A stretch of DNA of 20,074 bases. Source: Phycisphaerales bacterium. Its GTDB lineage: Bacteria; Planctomycetota; Phycisphaerae; Sedimentisphaerales; Anaerobacaceae. The DNA is taken from positions 1 to 20,074 of the forward strand of contig DSDB01000661.1 in NCBI GenBank assembly GCA_011057845.1, given 5' to 3'. The notes beneath the pieces were generated by a model, which made no database searches, was not told where the DNA came from, and saw nothing but the letters and a program-made list of their open reading frames with translations. Below are positions 6,027 to 11,872 of the stretch, in pieces. Position numbers and translations under genes: made by a program. How positions within the stretch are numbered: the stretch's first letter is position 1; each line of letters begins with the position of its first letter.

Positions 6027-6917
6027 ATGACGACGGCGGTTACCACGGCGGGGATTCCCACGATCAGCATCACGGCCGAGACGCTGCCGCAGGCCTGGGA
6101 GAAGGCCGTGCTGGCCGTATGGGACCACGGGGTCCGGGTCAAGACGCAGTATGACAAGCCGCAGGACCCGCCGAGCCGGGATGCAACCGTGATGATTACC
6201 GTGGCCGATCCATTCGCCGAGCCCCGGATTCATAAGAACTTCCCCGGCGGCCCGGAGGAGTTGGAGGCCTACCGCCAGGAAGTGGTCAACGGCATTCACG
6301 ACCACTGGATCGACCCGGCGGCCGGCAAGTGGACCTATACGTACCACGAGCGGCTGTTCGCCTACGGCCCCGTGGAGAACATCCGCCGGGCCGATTCGCC
6401 CAAGCCATTCAAGGCCGTCGACCAGATTCAGTATATCGTCGACGCCCTCTCGGCCGCCGGCCACACCCGCCGGGCCCAGGCGATCACCTGGATGCCAACG
6501 GCGGACCCGCGGACGGACGATCCGCCGTGCCTGCAGCGGCTCTGGTGTCGGCTGCTGGCCGACGAGGCGGGCGGCTGGACCCTGAGCATGAACACGCACT
6601 GGCGAAGCCGCGATTTGTACAAGGCGTGGTTCATGAACGTCTACGCACTGACGGACTTGCAGCGGACCATCGCCGAGCGCATCGCCGAGAAGACGGGCGA
6701 GCCCGTGGCGGTCGGGCGATACGTGGACATCAGCGACTCGCTTCATATCTACGGCAGTTACTTCCGCGAGGCGGCGCCGGAGATCGAGAAGATGCGGACC
6801 ACGCCCTACACCGACCGGGCGTGGGAATCGAACCATCCGGCGTTTTCCATGATGACCGAGGAGGCCCGTGAGAAGCTCGCGCAGGACCCGGACTGGTTTG
6901 CCAAGGCAAGGGGGTAG
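6027..6917 (+). CDS. Thymidylate synthase, divergent ThyA-fold family
   Basis: The 296 residues keep the catalytic features of folate-dependent thymidylate synthase (dUMP to dTMP) in order. The nucleophile is Cys168 in DDPPCLQRLWCRLL, like PPCH in E. coli. The phosphate-binding RSxD is HWRSRDLYKAW (R193, S194, D196). Asn204 is in FMNVYALTDLQ, and the substrate-binding HxY is DSLHIYG (H240, Y242). The N-terminal half (ALPQAWEKAV, VKTQYDKPQDPPSRDATVMI) and the HIYGSYFREAAPEIEKM ending differ from E. coli ThyA and resemble archaeal-type members. A related pyrimidine hydroxymethylase cannot be excluded from sequence alone. AAGGAGG (6011-6017) lies nine bases before ATG 6027, the best ribosome site in the window. 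nrdR and an ATP-cone protein downstream give the neighbourhood a dNTP-supply theme. Confidence 0.85.
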   Translation: MTTAVTTAGIPTISITAETLPQAWEKAVLAVWDHGVRVKTQYDKPQDPPSRDATVMITVADPFAEPRIHKNFPGGPEELEAYRQEVVNGIHDHWIDPAAGKWTYTYHERLFAYGPVENIRRADSPKPFKAVDQIQYIVDALSAAGHTRRAQAITWMPTADPRTDDPPCLQRLWCRLLADEAGGWTLSMNTHWRSRDLYKAWFMNVYALTDLQRTIAERIAEKTGEPVAVGRYVDISDSLHIYGSYFREAAPEIEKMRTTPYTDRAWESNHPAFSMMTEEAREKLAQDPDWFAKARG

Positions 6918-6920
6918 GCC

Positions 6921-6956
6921 GTCGTTCGTATTTCGTAAGTCGCCGCTTGTATATCG
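6921..6956. repeat. Short degenerate word repeat between the thymidylate synthase and parvulin genes
   Basis: gtcgttcgtatttcgtaagt followed by cgccgcttgtatatcg resembles the reverse complement of the acgaaatacgaac words at 2230-2255. The match is short, so it is suggestive only. Confidence 0.4.
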
Positions 6957-6973
6957 TCTCTCAGGAAGGCAAG

Positions 6974-7831
6974 ATGATGTTGAAGGTTAATGGACAAGTG
7001 ATTGAAGAAGCGACGATCCAGGAAGAGGCCGAGCGGTTGCGGCCGCACTACGAGCAGGCCTTCGCGGACCAGCCCGCCGACCAGCGAGAGGCCCAGTTGC
7101 TGGACTGGTCGAAGGAGAACGTGATCGAGCGGGTACTCGTGGCCCAGGATGCGCAGGCCCACGGCGGCGAGGTCTCGGGGCAGGAGATTGACGCGGCGAT
7201 TGAACGGATCAAGAAGCAGTATGCCGACGAGGAGGATTTCGCCAGGGAGTATTCCGGCCAGGCCCTGGAGAAGCTGCGTGAGGATATTGCGTTGCAGTTG
7301 AAGGTGGAGCGGCGGCTCGACGGCGTGCGTAAGAAGGCCGCCAAGCCGTCCGAGGCCGAGATACGCGACTACTACGAGCAGAACCAGGAGGAGTTTCGCA
7401 CGCCCGAGCAGGTCCGCGTCGCGCACATGGTCAAGTACGTCAACTGGCAGACCAGCGAGGCCGACGCCCTGCAGGCCATGCGCCAGGCGAAGAAGGACCT
7501 CGATACCGGCGCCCTCTTTGAGGGCATCGTGGACCGATACAGCGACTGCAACGACCGGGGCGGCGATCTCGGATACGTGGCGCGCGGGCAGATGGTGGAG
7601 GAGTTTGAGGACGTCATCTTCCACCTCAGCGCCGGTCAGGTCAGCGATGTTTTTCGGACGCGGTTTGGTTTCCACATTGCCAAAGTGTACGACCGCCGTC
7701 CGTCGGAGATCCGCCCGCTCAAGGACATCAGGGAGCAAGTGGATGGCGCCCTTCGCCGACAGAAGGAGGACCAGGCGGTCGAGGCCTTTGTGGACGAACT
7801 GCGCGCCGCGGCCCGCGTGGAAGAGCAGTGA
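6974..7831 (+). CDS. Parvulin-type peptidyl-prolyl cis-trans isomerase, apparently cytoplasmic
   Basis: The 285-residue protein has a SurA/PpiC-like helical N-terminal region (1-140; opening MMLKVNGQVIEEATIQEEAE) and one parvulin domain (about 145-240). Parvulin landmarks are VRVAHMVKYV, the helix ADALQAMRQAKKDLDTGALF with EGIVDRYSDC, GGDLGYVARGQMVEEFEDVI, and the end RTRFGFHIAKVYDRRP. A charged C-terminal helix follows. The usual signal peptide or lipobox of surface parvulins is absent, so it probably works in the cytoplasm, perhaps as a chaperone. ATG 6974 (ATGATG) follows AGGAAGG. An upstream ATG at 6947 would add nine residues without family support. It is the third gene of the 5414-7831 set, and its folding partner is unknown. 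Confidence 0.88.
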   Translation: MMLKVNGQVIEEATIQEEAERLRPHYEQAFADQPADQREAQLLDWSKENVIERVLVAQDAQAHGGEVSGQEIDAAIERIKKQYADEEDFAREYSGQALEKLREDIALQLKVERRLDGVRKKAAKPSEAEIRDYYEQNQEEFRTPEQVRVAHMVKYVNWQTSEADALQAMRQAKKDLDTGALFEGIVDRYSDCNDRGGDLGYVARGQMVEEFEDVIFHLSAGQVSDVFRTRFGFHIAKVYDRRPSEIRPLKDIREQVDGALRRQKEDQAVEAFVDELRAAARVEEQ

Positions 7832-7886
7832 AAGCCGGTGTGCCGCCCAGTGGGCTTGCCGTGATAAGAAAAAAGTCAGGCGGGAT

Positions 7887-7914
7887 TTGCACGGGGCGTT
7901 TTCTATCGTAGACT
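7887..7914 (+). promoter_or_regulatory. Probable promoter of the small RNA at about 7921
   Basis: TTGCAC (7887-7892), 16 bases, TAGACT (7909-7914). The identical -10 hexamer occurs in front of dxs. The start point would be near 7921. Confidence 0.5.
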
Positions 7915-7920
7915 TTGGGC

Positions 7921-8137
7921 GGAAAGACAAGGGCCCAAAGCGGCCCTTGGGCGATGCAGGTCGCTCGGCGCTTTCGGCCTCGGGGTTTGGAGAGGCTCGG
8001 CCGGGTGCGGTTGCGGCCGGTGTCGTCGGTTCCGGGTGTGCTCGCCACGCCCGGGGCCGCAGCCACAGTCAATTGGGGGGGCTATGTAAGTTTCTTTCCG
8101 AGTCAGCCTCTGCGTTCCAGGCGCAGAGGCTCTTTTT
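7921..8137 (+). ncRNA. Candidate structured small RNA, ~217 nt, family unknown
   Basis: The 552-base gap between the parvulin gene and nrdR has no convincing ORF. It does contain a promoter-like pair (7887-7914) and a strong intrinsic terminator (8105-8137). Between them are several stable stems. CAAGGGCC pairs with GGCCCTTG near the 5' end. Then a long composite hairpin pairs GGTTGCGGCC (8009-8018) with GGCCGCAGCC (8055-8064), and CCGGGTGTG (8032-8040) with CACGCCCGG (8046-8054). The 19-base 3' strand is continuous; the 5' strand is interrupted by a 13-base bulge. I compared it by eye with SRP RNA, tmRNA, RNase P RNA and 6S RNA and saw no diagnostic motif of any. It could be a trans-acting small RNA or an attenuator-like leader. 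Confidence 0.5.
8105..8137 (+). terminator. Intrinsic terminator
   Basis: Perfect 10-base arms AGCCTCTGCG (8105-8114) and CGCAGAGGCT (8122-8131) enclose a 7-base loop and are followed by CTTTTT. It is the clearest rho-independent terminator in the window. It lies 270 bases past the parvulin stop, so it more likely ends the candidate small RNA. Confidence 0.85.
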
Positions 8138-8253
8138 GCGCGCGCGTGGCGTAGGACGCCCCAGCCGGCCGGTCTGAGGCGTCGAGCGGCTATACGCCGG
8201 CCCATTGCCTGATCGCCCATGCCATGGACCGGCAATTTGCCTGAATATTTCCT

Positions 8254-8281
8254 TTGACATACTAGATGTTGCACTTAGAAT
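8254..8281 (+). promoter_or_regulatory. Strong sigma70-type promoter of nrdR
   Basis: TTGACA (8254-8259, perfect), 16 bases, TAGAAT (8276-8281, five of six). The start would be near 8288, leaving a leader of about 96 bases. The leader contains a GGACGG...CCGTCC stem. The spacer ACATACTAGATGTTGC only loosely resembles an NrdR box, so self-regulation is not established. Confidence 0.7.
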
Positions 8282-8383
8282 CGGTGTAAGTCCAGATGTG
8301 GTATCGCCTTGACGTACAGCGTAGGACGGGCTTCGGTGGTGGCCACGGCCGTCCGGGGCCAACGAGGGTATCAGAGAAAAGCT

Positions 8384-8875
8384 ATGAGATGTCCGTTCTG
8401 CAAGGAAGATCGGGACCGAGTGATTGACTCGCGTTCGAGCGAGGCAGGGCGCGTCATCCGCCGTCGCCGGCAGTGCCTGGCGTGCGAGCGACGGTTCACG
8501 ACCTACGAGAAGATCGGTGAGAGTTTCAAGCTGTACGTTGTGAAGAAGGACAACTCGCGGGCGCCGTACGACCGGGATAAGGTCCTGACCGGACTGCGGA
8601 AGGCCTGTTACAAGCGGCCGGTCTCCGCCGAGCAGATCCAGGAGATCGCCGACAAGGTCGAGGAAGACATCTTCCGCAACTCCGACAAGGAGGTCTCGTC
8701 GGCGTTCATCGGCGAGAGCGTCATGCGGCACCTGCGGGATACGGACAAGGTCGCCTACATCCGGTTTGCCAGCGTCTATCGCGATTTCCGGGATGCGGGC
8801 GAGTTGATTGAAGAAGTGACACAGGCGATTGGCAACAGTGAGCCGATGGAGCAGTTGAAGCTCTTCGGCGGGTAA
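8384..8875 (+). CDS. nrdR: Transcriptional repressor NrdR
   Basis: NrdR senses ATP/dATP and represses ribonucleotide reductase genes. The 163-residue protein has the complete architecture. The N-terminal zinc ribbon is MRCPFC with QCLAC (Cys3, 6, 31, 34) and the signature VIDSRSSEAGRVIRRRRQCL, followed by RRFTTYEKIGE. The ATP-cone domain (about 47-137) runs from LYVVKKDNSRAPYDRDKVL to VAYIRFASVYRDFRDAGELI. ATG 8384 is fixed by the conserved zinc ribbon; the longer open frame from 8309 adds 25 non-homologous residues. No reductase gene lies in the window. The next gene encodes another ATP-cone protein 41 bases downstream, probably in the same transcript, and a thymidylate synthase gene lies upstream. 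Confidence 0.97.
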   Translation: MRCPFCKEDRDRVIDSRSSEAGRVIRRRRQCLACERRFTTYEKIGESFKLYVVKKDNSRAPYDRDKVLTGLRKACYKRPVSAEQIQEIADKVEEDIFRNSDKEVSSAFIGESVMRHLRDTDKVAYIRFASVYRDFRDAGELIEEVTQAIGNSEPMEQLKLFGG

Positions 8876-8916
8876 GTGAAGCGGACCGATTTTTTGCATG
8901 GAGGCAAAAGAAGGCT

Positions 8917-9495
8917 ATGCGGTCGCAGCTCAGGGTCATAAAGGCCGACGGCGGCGTCGAGCCCTACCTGCACACGAAGGTGATGGGGACCGTCAATGCG
9001 GCGCTGGGGCGGGTCGGCCGGGCGGATGTGTACCTGGCCGAGCAGTTGGCGGACGTGGTGACGTACTATCTCTATCACGAAGGCCGGCGCAGCCGCGTGG
9101 CCAGCAGTGAGATTCTATCCATGGTCAAGGTGGTCCTTTCTTCCACGGGCCACGAGGACGCCGCGGCGGCGCTGAGTGAGCACCACTACGAGCGCCAACT
9201 CAAGCGCCGGCGGATTGAGGTCGCGCCGATCGACGTCGAGGGCGTCGAGGACGCGGCGCTTTTGTGGAACGGCGGCGCGGACGGCCGCCAGCCCTGGGAA
9301 AAGGGACGGATCGTGCGGGACCTTGTGGACAAGCACGGCCTGGCACCCGAGACGGCGCGGACCATTGCGTCGATGGTGGAGGAGAAGGTTTTCGGGATGG
9401 GCATGAGGGTCGTGCCGTCGAGCCTCGTCAGGCAGCTTGTGCTCGGCGATACGGCCGCGGTCCTCCACGCCGAACAGGCCCTGGCGACGGCCTGA
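8917..9495 (+). CDS. Stand-alone ATP-cone domain protein, possible partner of NrdR
   Basis: The 192-residue protein lacks a zinc ribbon or any reductase domain. Its first half reads as an ATP-cone: LRVIKADGGVEPYLHTKVMG (5-24), a helix near YLAEQLADVVTYYLYHEG, and VASSEILSMVKVVLSSTGHE (61-80), ending ALSEHHYERQLKRRR, the counterpart of the EVAYVRFASVYR end. The second half (WEKGRIVRDLVDKHGLAPET, ARTIASMVEEKVFGMGMRVV, PSSLVRQLV) may be a second, diverged cone-like helical unit. ATP-cones bind ATP or dATP and control ribonucleotide reductase activity. A separate small protein with this fold could sense nucleotide levels with NrdR or regulate a reductase in trans; this is inference. ATG 8917 has AGAAGG close upstream and GGAGG further up. 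It ends in a convergent gap before miaA. Confidence 0.75.
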   Translation: MRSQLRVIKADGGVEPYLHTKVMGTVNAALGRVGRADVYLAEQLADVVTYYLYHEGRRSRVASSEILSMVKVVLSSTGHEDAAAALSEHHYERQLKRRRIEVAPIDVEGVEDAALLWNGGADGRQPWEKGRIVRDLVDKHGLAPETARTIASMVEEKVFGMGMRVVPSSLVRQLVLGDTAAVLHAEQALATA

Positions 9496-9527
9496 AAGCG
9501 GATTGTTTTTGCCTGGTTTGTGGGTGG

Positions 9528-9552
9528 CATCCCTTCGCGCAGCGAAGGGATG
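9528..9552. repeat. REP-like hairpin, member 2
   Basis: Perfect 11-base arms CATCCCTTCGC and GCGAAGGGATG are separated by GCA and preceded by GGGTGG. The same outer sequence as the hairpin at 2169-2193 is kept, while the three inner base pairs differ compensatorily (GCC/GGC against CGC/GCG). It lies 33 bases after the ATP-cone gene stop, in the convergent gap before miaA. Confidence 0.75.
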
Positions 9553-9681
9553 GGGGGTGCCTTCAAGCGTCCGCGGCACTTCTTGAGCTTGATTCGCTGC
9601 AACCTACGGCGCAGACGATACCGGCAAAAGCAGGCCGCAAAACTGTGCCGGACCCCCTCGGTCTCGTGGCCGCCCTGACCT

Positions 9682-10671
9682 CTACTTGGTCTGGAACAGG
9701 AGCGATTCGGCACGGCTGAGGACATGCTCCGGGGATTCGTCGCCGGCCACGTCGAGCCAGTGGACGTTACCGAAGGTCTTGAACCAGGTTCGCTGGCCCT
9801 TGGCCAGTCGCCGGGTATTGATCTTGATTTGCTCCAGGGCCTCGTCGAGTGTCAGCCGCCCGGCGAGGTGTTCGATAACCTCGGCGTAGCCGATGGCCGC
9901 GCGGGCCTGTTGGCTCAGGGGCCTGTCTTCGGCCAGCAGGGCGCGGACCTCATCGACAAGGCCGCTCTCGACCATCTTCCTGGTGCGGGCGTTGATGCGG
10001 TGGCTCTCTTCGGCCTTGTCGCGGCGCAGACCGATGAGGGTCCAGCCGTCAGTGGTGGGTTTCGCCACGGAGAACGCGGAGGTATTTTCTGTTGAGGAAT
10101 CTCCGCGGTGAGCAAGCCCCGCGTCGAATTGCGTCTGGAAGCTGGAGATGGGTCGGCCGGTCAGGCGGTAGACCTCGATGGCCCGGATGGTGCGGCGGAT
10201 GTCGTTGGGGTTGATCCGGTCGGCGGCCGCGGGGTCAACCGCGGCCAGTTCCGCATGGAGCCTCGCGGGGCCCTCAGCCTGGGCCCGTTGGCGCAGTTCG
10301 TTGCGGATGGTCTCATCCGAGCCCGGACCATCGAAGAGGCCGTATAGGAGCGCCTTGATATACAGCGCCGTGCCGCCGACGCCGATGACGGGCCTGCCGC
10401 GGGCGAGGATGTCGGCGACGGCGCGGTTGGCGCGTTCAAGGAAGGCGGCCACGCTGAACGACTCGGAGGGTTCGACCACGTCGATCAGGTGGTAGGCAAC
10501 CTCCCGGCGGCGTTCGGCGGAGGGCTTGGCGGTCCCGATGTCCATCCGGCGGTAGACCTTCATGGAGTCGATGCTGAGGATCTCGCCGTCCAGCCGGCGG
10601 GCCAGATCGAAGCCCAGCCGGCCCTTGCCGGAGGCGGTTACACCCAGGATAAGCACCTTCTGCACGTTCAC
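9682..10671 (-). CDS. miaA: tRNA dimethylallyltransferase MiaA
   Basis: It transfers a dimethylallyl group to N6 of A37 in tRNAs that read UNN codons. The 329 residues from GTG 10671 show the P-loop LILGVTASGKG (7-17), ILSIDSMKVYRRMDIGTAKP (31-50), AYHLIDVVEPSESFSVAAF (59-77), GRPVIGVGGTALYIKALLYG (92-111), IRRTIRAIEVYRLTGRP and LAKGQRTWFKTF (289-300). Two conserved positions differ from the usual family: the P-loop ends in Gly17 rather than Thr/Ser, and Lys38 replaces the Gln of DSMQVY. Residues about 185-206 are a low-complexity insert. No ATG opens the frame near the P-loop; GTG 10671 or GTG 10665 fits the family N-terminus, and neither has a clear ribosome site. The longer open frame up to 10989 is not homologous. 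The gene is divergent from ispA, whose pathway makes its DMAPP substrate. Confidence 0.93.
   Translation of the reverse strand: MNVQKVLILGVTASGKGRLGFDLARRLDGEILSIDSMKVYRRMDIGTAKPSAERRREVAYHLIDVVEPSESFSVAAFLERANRAVADILARGRPVIGVGGTALYIKALLYGLFDGPGSDETIRNELRQRAQAEGPARLHAELAAVDPAAADRINPNDIRRTIRAIEVYRLTGRPISSFQTQFDAGLAHRGDSSTENTSAFSVAKPTTDGWTLIGLRRDKAEESHRINARTRKMVESGLVDEVRALLAEDRPLSQQARAAIGYAEVIEHLAGRLTLDEALEQIKINTRRLAKGQRTWFKTFGNVHWLDVAGDESPEHVLSRAESLLFQTK
10054..10119. repeat. Inverted-repeat-bounded insert inside miaA
   Basis: On the plus strand CGCGGAG and CTCCGCG flank about 20 bases (tattttctgttgagga region). The segment encodes AHRGDSSTENTSAFSVAKP in MiaA, between the helix after RPISSFQTQ and the strand GWTLIGLRRD. 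It resembles a mobile palindromic unit more than family sequence. Confidence 0.55.
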
Positions 10672-10682
10672 GAACGGACCCA

Positions 10683-10712
10683 CGCAAGACACACTACGCA
10701 ATACGCAATATG
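10683..10712. repeat. Short degenerate word repeat (acgcaatacgcaata) in the miaA-ispA gap
   Basis: cacactacgcaatacgcaat matches the 'cgcaatacg' words at 2201-2245. The 106-base divergent gap shows no strong promoter on either strand. TTGCAA (10742-10747) with TAACCT 17 bases later is the best plus-strand candidate and is weak. Confidence 0.55.
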
Positions 10713-10777
10713 AAGGGGAGTCTACCGCTTCGAGTTTTCCGTTGCAAAGCCAAAGCCCGAGGCGTAACCTGAAACAG

Positions 10778-11728
10778 ATGATGACGACGCAGCATCCGGA
10801 GGCGGATTTTCGCGACAGGCTCAAGGCCGCGGCCGAGCGCATGGATGACATTCTACGGCGGGTGCTGGAGGGCGACGGGCGGGTGGATGCCTCCCTGCGG
10901 CAGGCGATGGAGTACACGCTGCTGGCGCCCGGCAAGCGGGTGCGCGGCGTGCTGGTGCTGTGGAGTTGCGAGGCGGTCGCCGGGTCCATTCATGCGGACG
11001 CCGAGACGGCCGCGGCGGCGGTGGAGATGGTGCATACCTACTCGCTGGTGCATGACGACCTGCCGGCGATGGACGACGACGATTTTCGCAGGGGTCGACC
11101 GACGTGCCACAAGGCCTTCGATGAGGCCACGGCTGTGCTGGCCGGCGACGCCCTGCTGACGCTGGCGTTTGAAATCCTCAGCCATGACGTAGCGGACGCC
11201 GCTGTGGCGGTGCGGCTGATTGGGGAGTTGGCGCGTGCGGCCGGCCCGGCCGGGATGATCGCTGGCCAGATGGAGGACCTGCTGGCCGAGGGCCGGGGAT
11301 CGGGCAACGCCGGGTCCAATACGAATGACAAAGCCCCGGCGACGAACGACGAGCAGCTTCTCAAGCGGATTCACACCAACAAAACGGCCAAGATGTTCGC
11401 CTGTGCGGCCGTGATGGGGGGCCTGTGCGGGCGGGTCGATGTGGCGCGGCTGGAGGCCCTGCGGCGATACGGGCTGAAGATCGGTCTGGGCTTCCAGATC
11501 GCCGACGACATCCTCGACGTCTGCGGCTCTAGTGAGCAGTTGGGCAAGACCGCCGGTAAGGACGTCAAGGCCGGCAAGGCCACCTACCCGGCGATTGTGG
11601 GCCTGGACCACTCCCGCGCGCTGGCTGAACGAATCGCCACAGAGGCCATCAAAGCCGTTGAGCCCATCGGGCCAAGCGCAAAGATGCTGCGGCAACTAGC
11701 CATGGCCCTGCTGGAACGGACCGCCTGA
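10778..11728 (+). CDS. ispA: Short-chain polyprenyl diphosphate synthase (farnesyl/geranylgeranyl diphosphate synthase)
   Basis: It condenses isopentenyl diphosphate with allylic diphosphates to form C15-C20 chains. In 316 residues both Asp-rich motifs are present: DDLPAMDDDDFRRGRP (93-108) and DDILD (243-247). Other landmarks are YTLLAPGKRVRG (46-57), the EMVHTYSLVHDD helix, AGPAGMIAGQMEDLLAEG (155-172), HTNKTAKMF (199-207) and KDVKAGKATYPAIVG (261-275). Product length cannot be fixed from sequence. Residues about 173-192 are a low-complexity insert. ATG 10778 (ATGATG) is chosen because family similarity starts there; the open frame back to 10562 reads out of the miaA antisense strand. dxs, which starts the same pathway, lies downstream beyond an inserted restriction gene. 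Confidence 0.93.
   Translation: MMTTQHPEADFRDRLKAAAERMDDILRRVLEGDGRVDASLRQAMEYTLLAPGKRVRGVLVLWSCEAVAGSIHADAETAAAAVEMVHTYSLVHDDLPAMDDDDFRRGRPTCHKAFDEATAVLAGDALLTLAFEILSHDVADAAVAVRLIGELARAAGPAGMIAGQMEDLLAEGRGSGNAGSNTNDKAPATNDEQLLKRIHTNKTAKMFACAAVMGGLCGRVDVARLEALRRYGLKIGLGFQIADDILDVCGSSEQLGKTAGKDVKAGKATYPAIVGLDHSRALAERIATEAIKAVEPIGPSAKMLRQLAMALLERTA
11292..11353. repeat. Inverted-repeat-bounded insert inside ispA
   Basis: GCCGGGG (11292-11298) and CCCCGGC (11334-11340) flank sequence containing tccaatacgaatgacaaag, which resembles the intergenic 'caatacgaa' words. It encodes RGSGNAGSNTNDKAPATNDE, between the LLAEG motif and the IHTNKTAKMF helix, a loop that is normally short in this family. Confidence 0.55.
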
Positions 11729-11749
11729 GCTGCGTCGGACCTCCACGCA

Positions 11750-11764
11750 GCCCGGCTTCCGGGC
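11750..11764 (+). terminator. Weak hairpin after ispA
   Basis: GCCCGG-CTT-CCGGGC lies 22 bases past the ispA stop and is followed by CCTTGAG rather than a T-run. It may reduce read-through into the restriction gene. Confidence 0.3.
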
Positions 11765-11805
11765 CCTTGAGATCACTGGTAACTCGTCACTGTGAGATGT
11801 GGCGG

Positions 11806-11834
11806 TTGACAGAGCGGTGGCAGCGGAGGATAAT
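11806..11834 (+). promoter_or_regulatory. Near-consensus promoter of the restriction-modification gene
   Basis: TTGACA (perfect, 11806-11811), 17 bases, GATAAT (five of six, 11829-11834). This is the best sigma70 match in the window. Transcription would start near 11841, giving a ~30-base leader with AGGGG just before ATG 11873. Confidence 0.75.
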
Positions 11835-11872
11835 CCGCATGCAGGTGTTTGGTTTGGCCTCTGAGGGGCGCT

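Noticed and set aside
7917..8137. Known housekeeping RNA (SRP RNA, tmRNA, RNase P RNA, 6S RNA) in the parvulin-nrdR gap
   Set aside because: No GGAAGCA-type SRP loop, no tRNA-like ends of tmRNA, and no RNase P core motifs. A 6S-like single long rod with a central bubble is not evident.
7903..8274. 123-residue minus-strand ORF in the gap before nrdR
   Set aside because: Arg/Pro/His-rich composition without recognisable motifs, and it runs antisense across a strong plus-strand terminator and promoter. It is a GC-rich shadow frame.
8260..8275. NrdR-box operator within the nrdR promoter spacer
   Set aside because: Only about nine of sixteen positions match the consensus palindrome and there is no second box one to three helical turns away.
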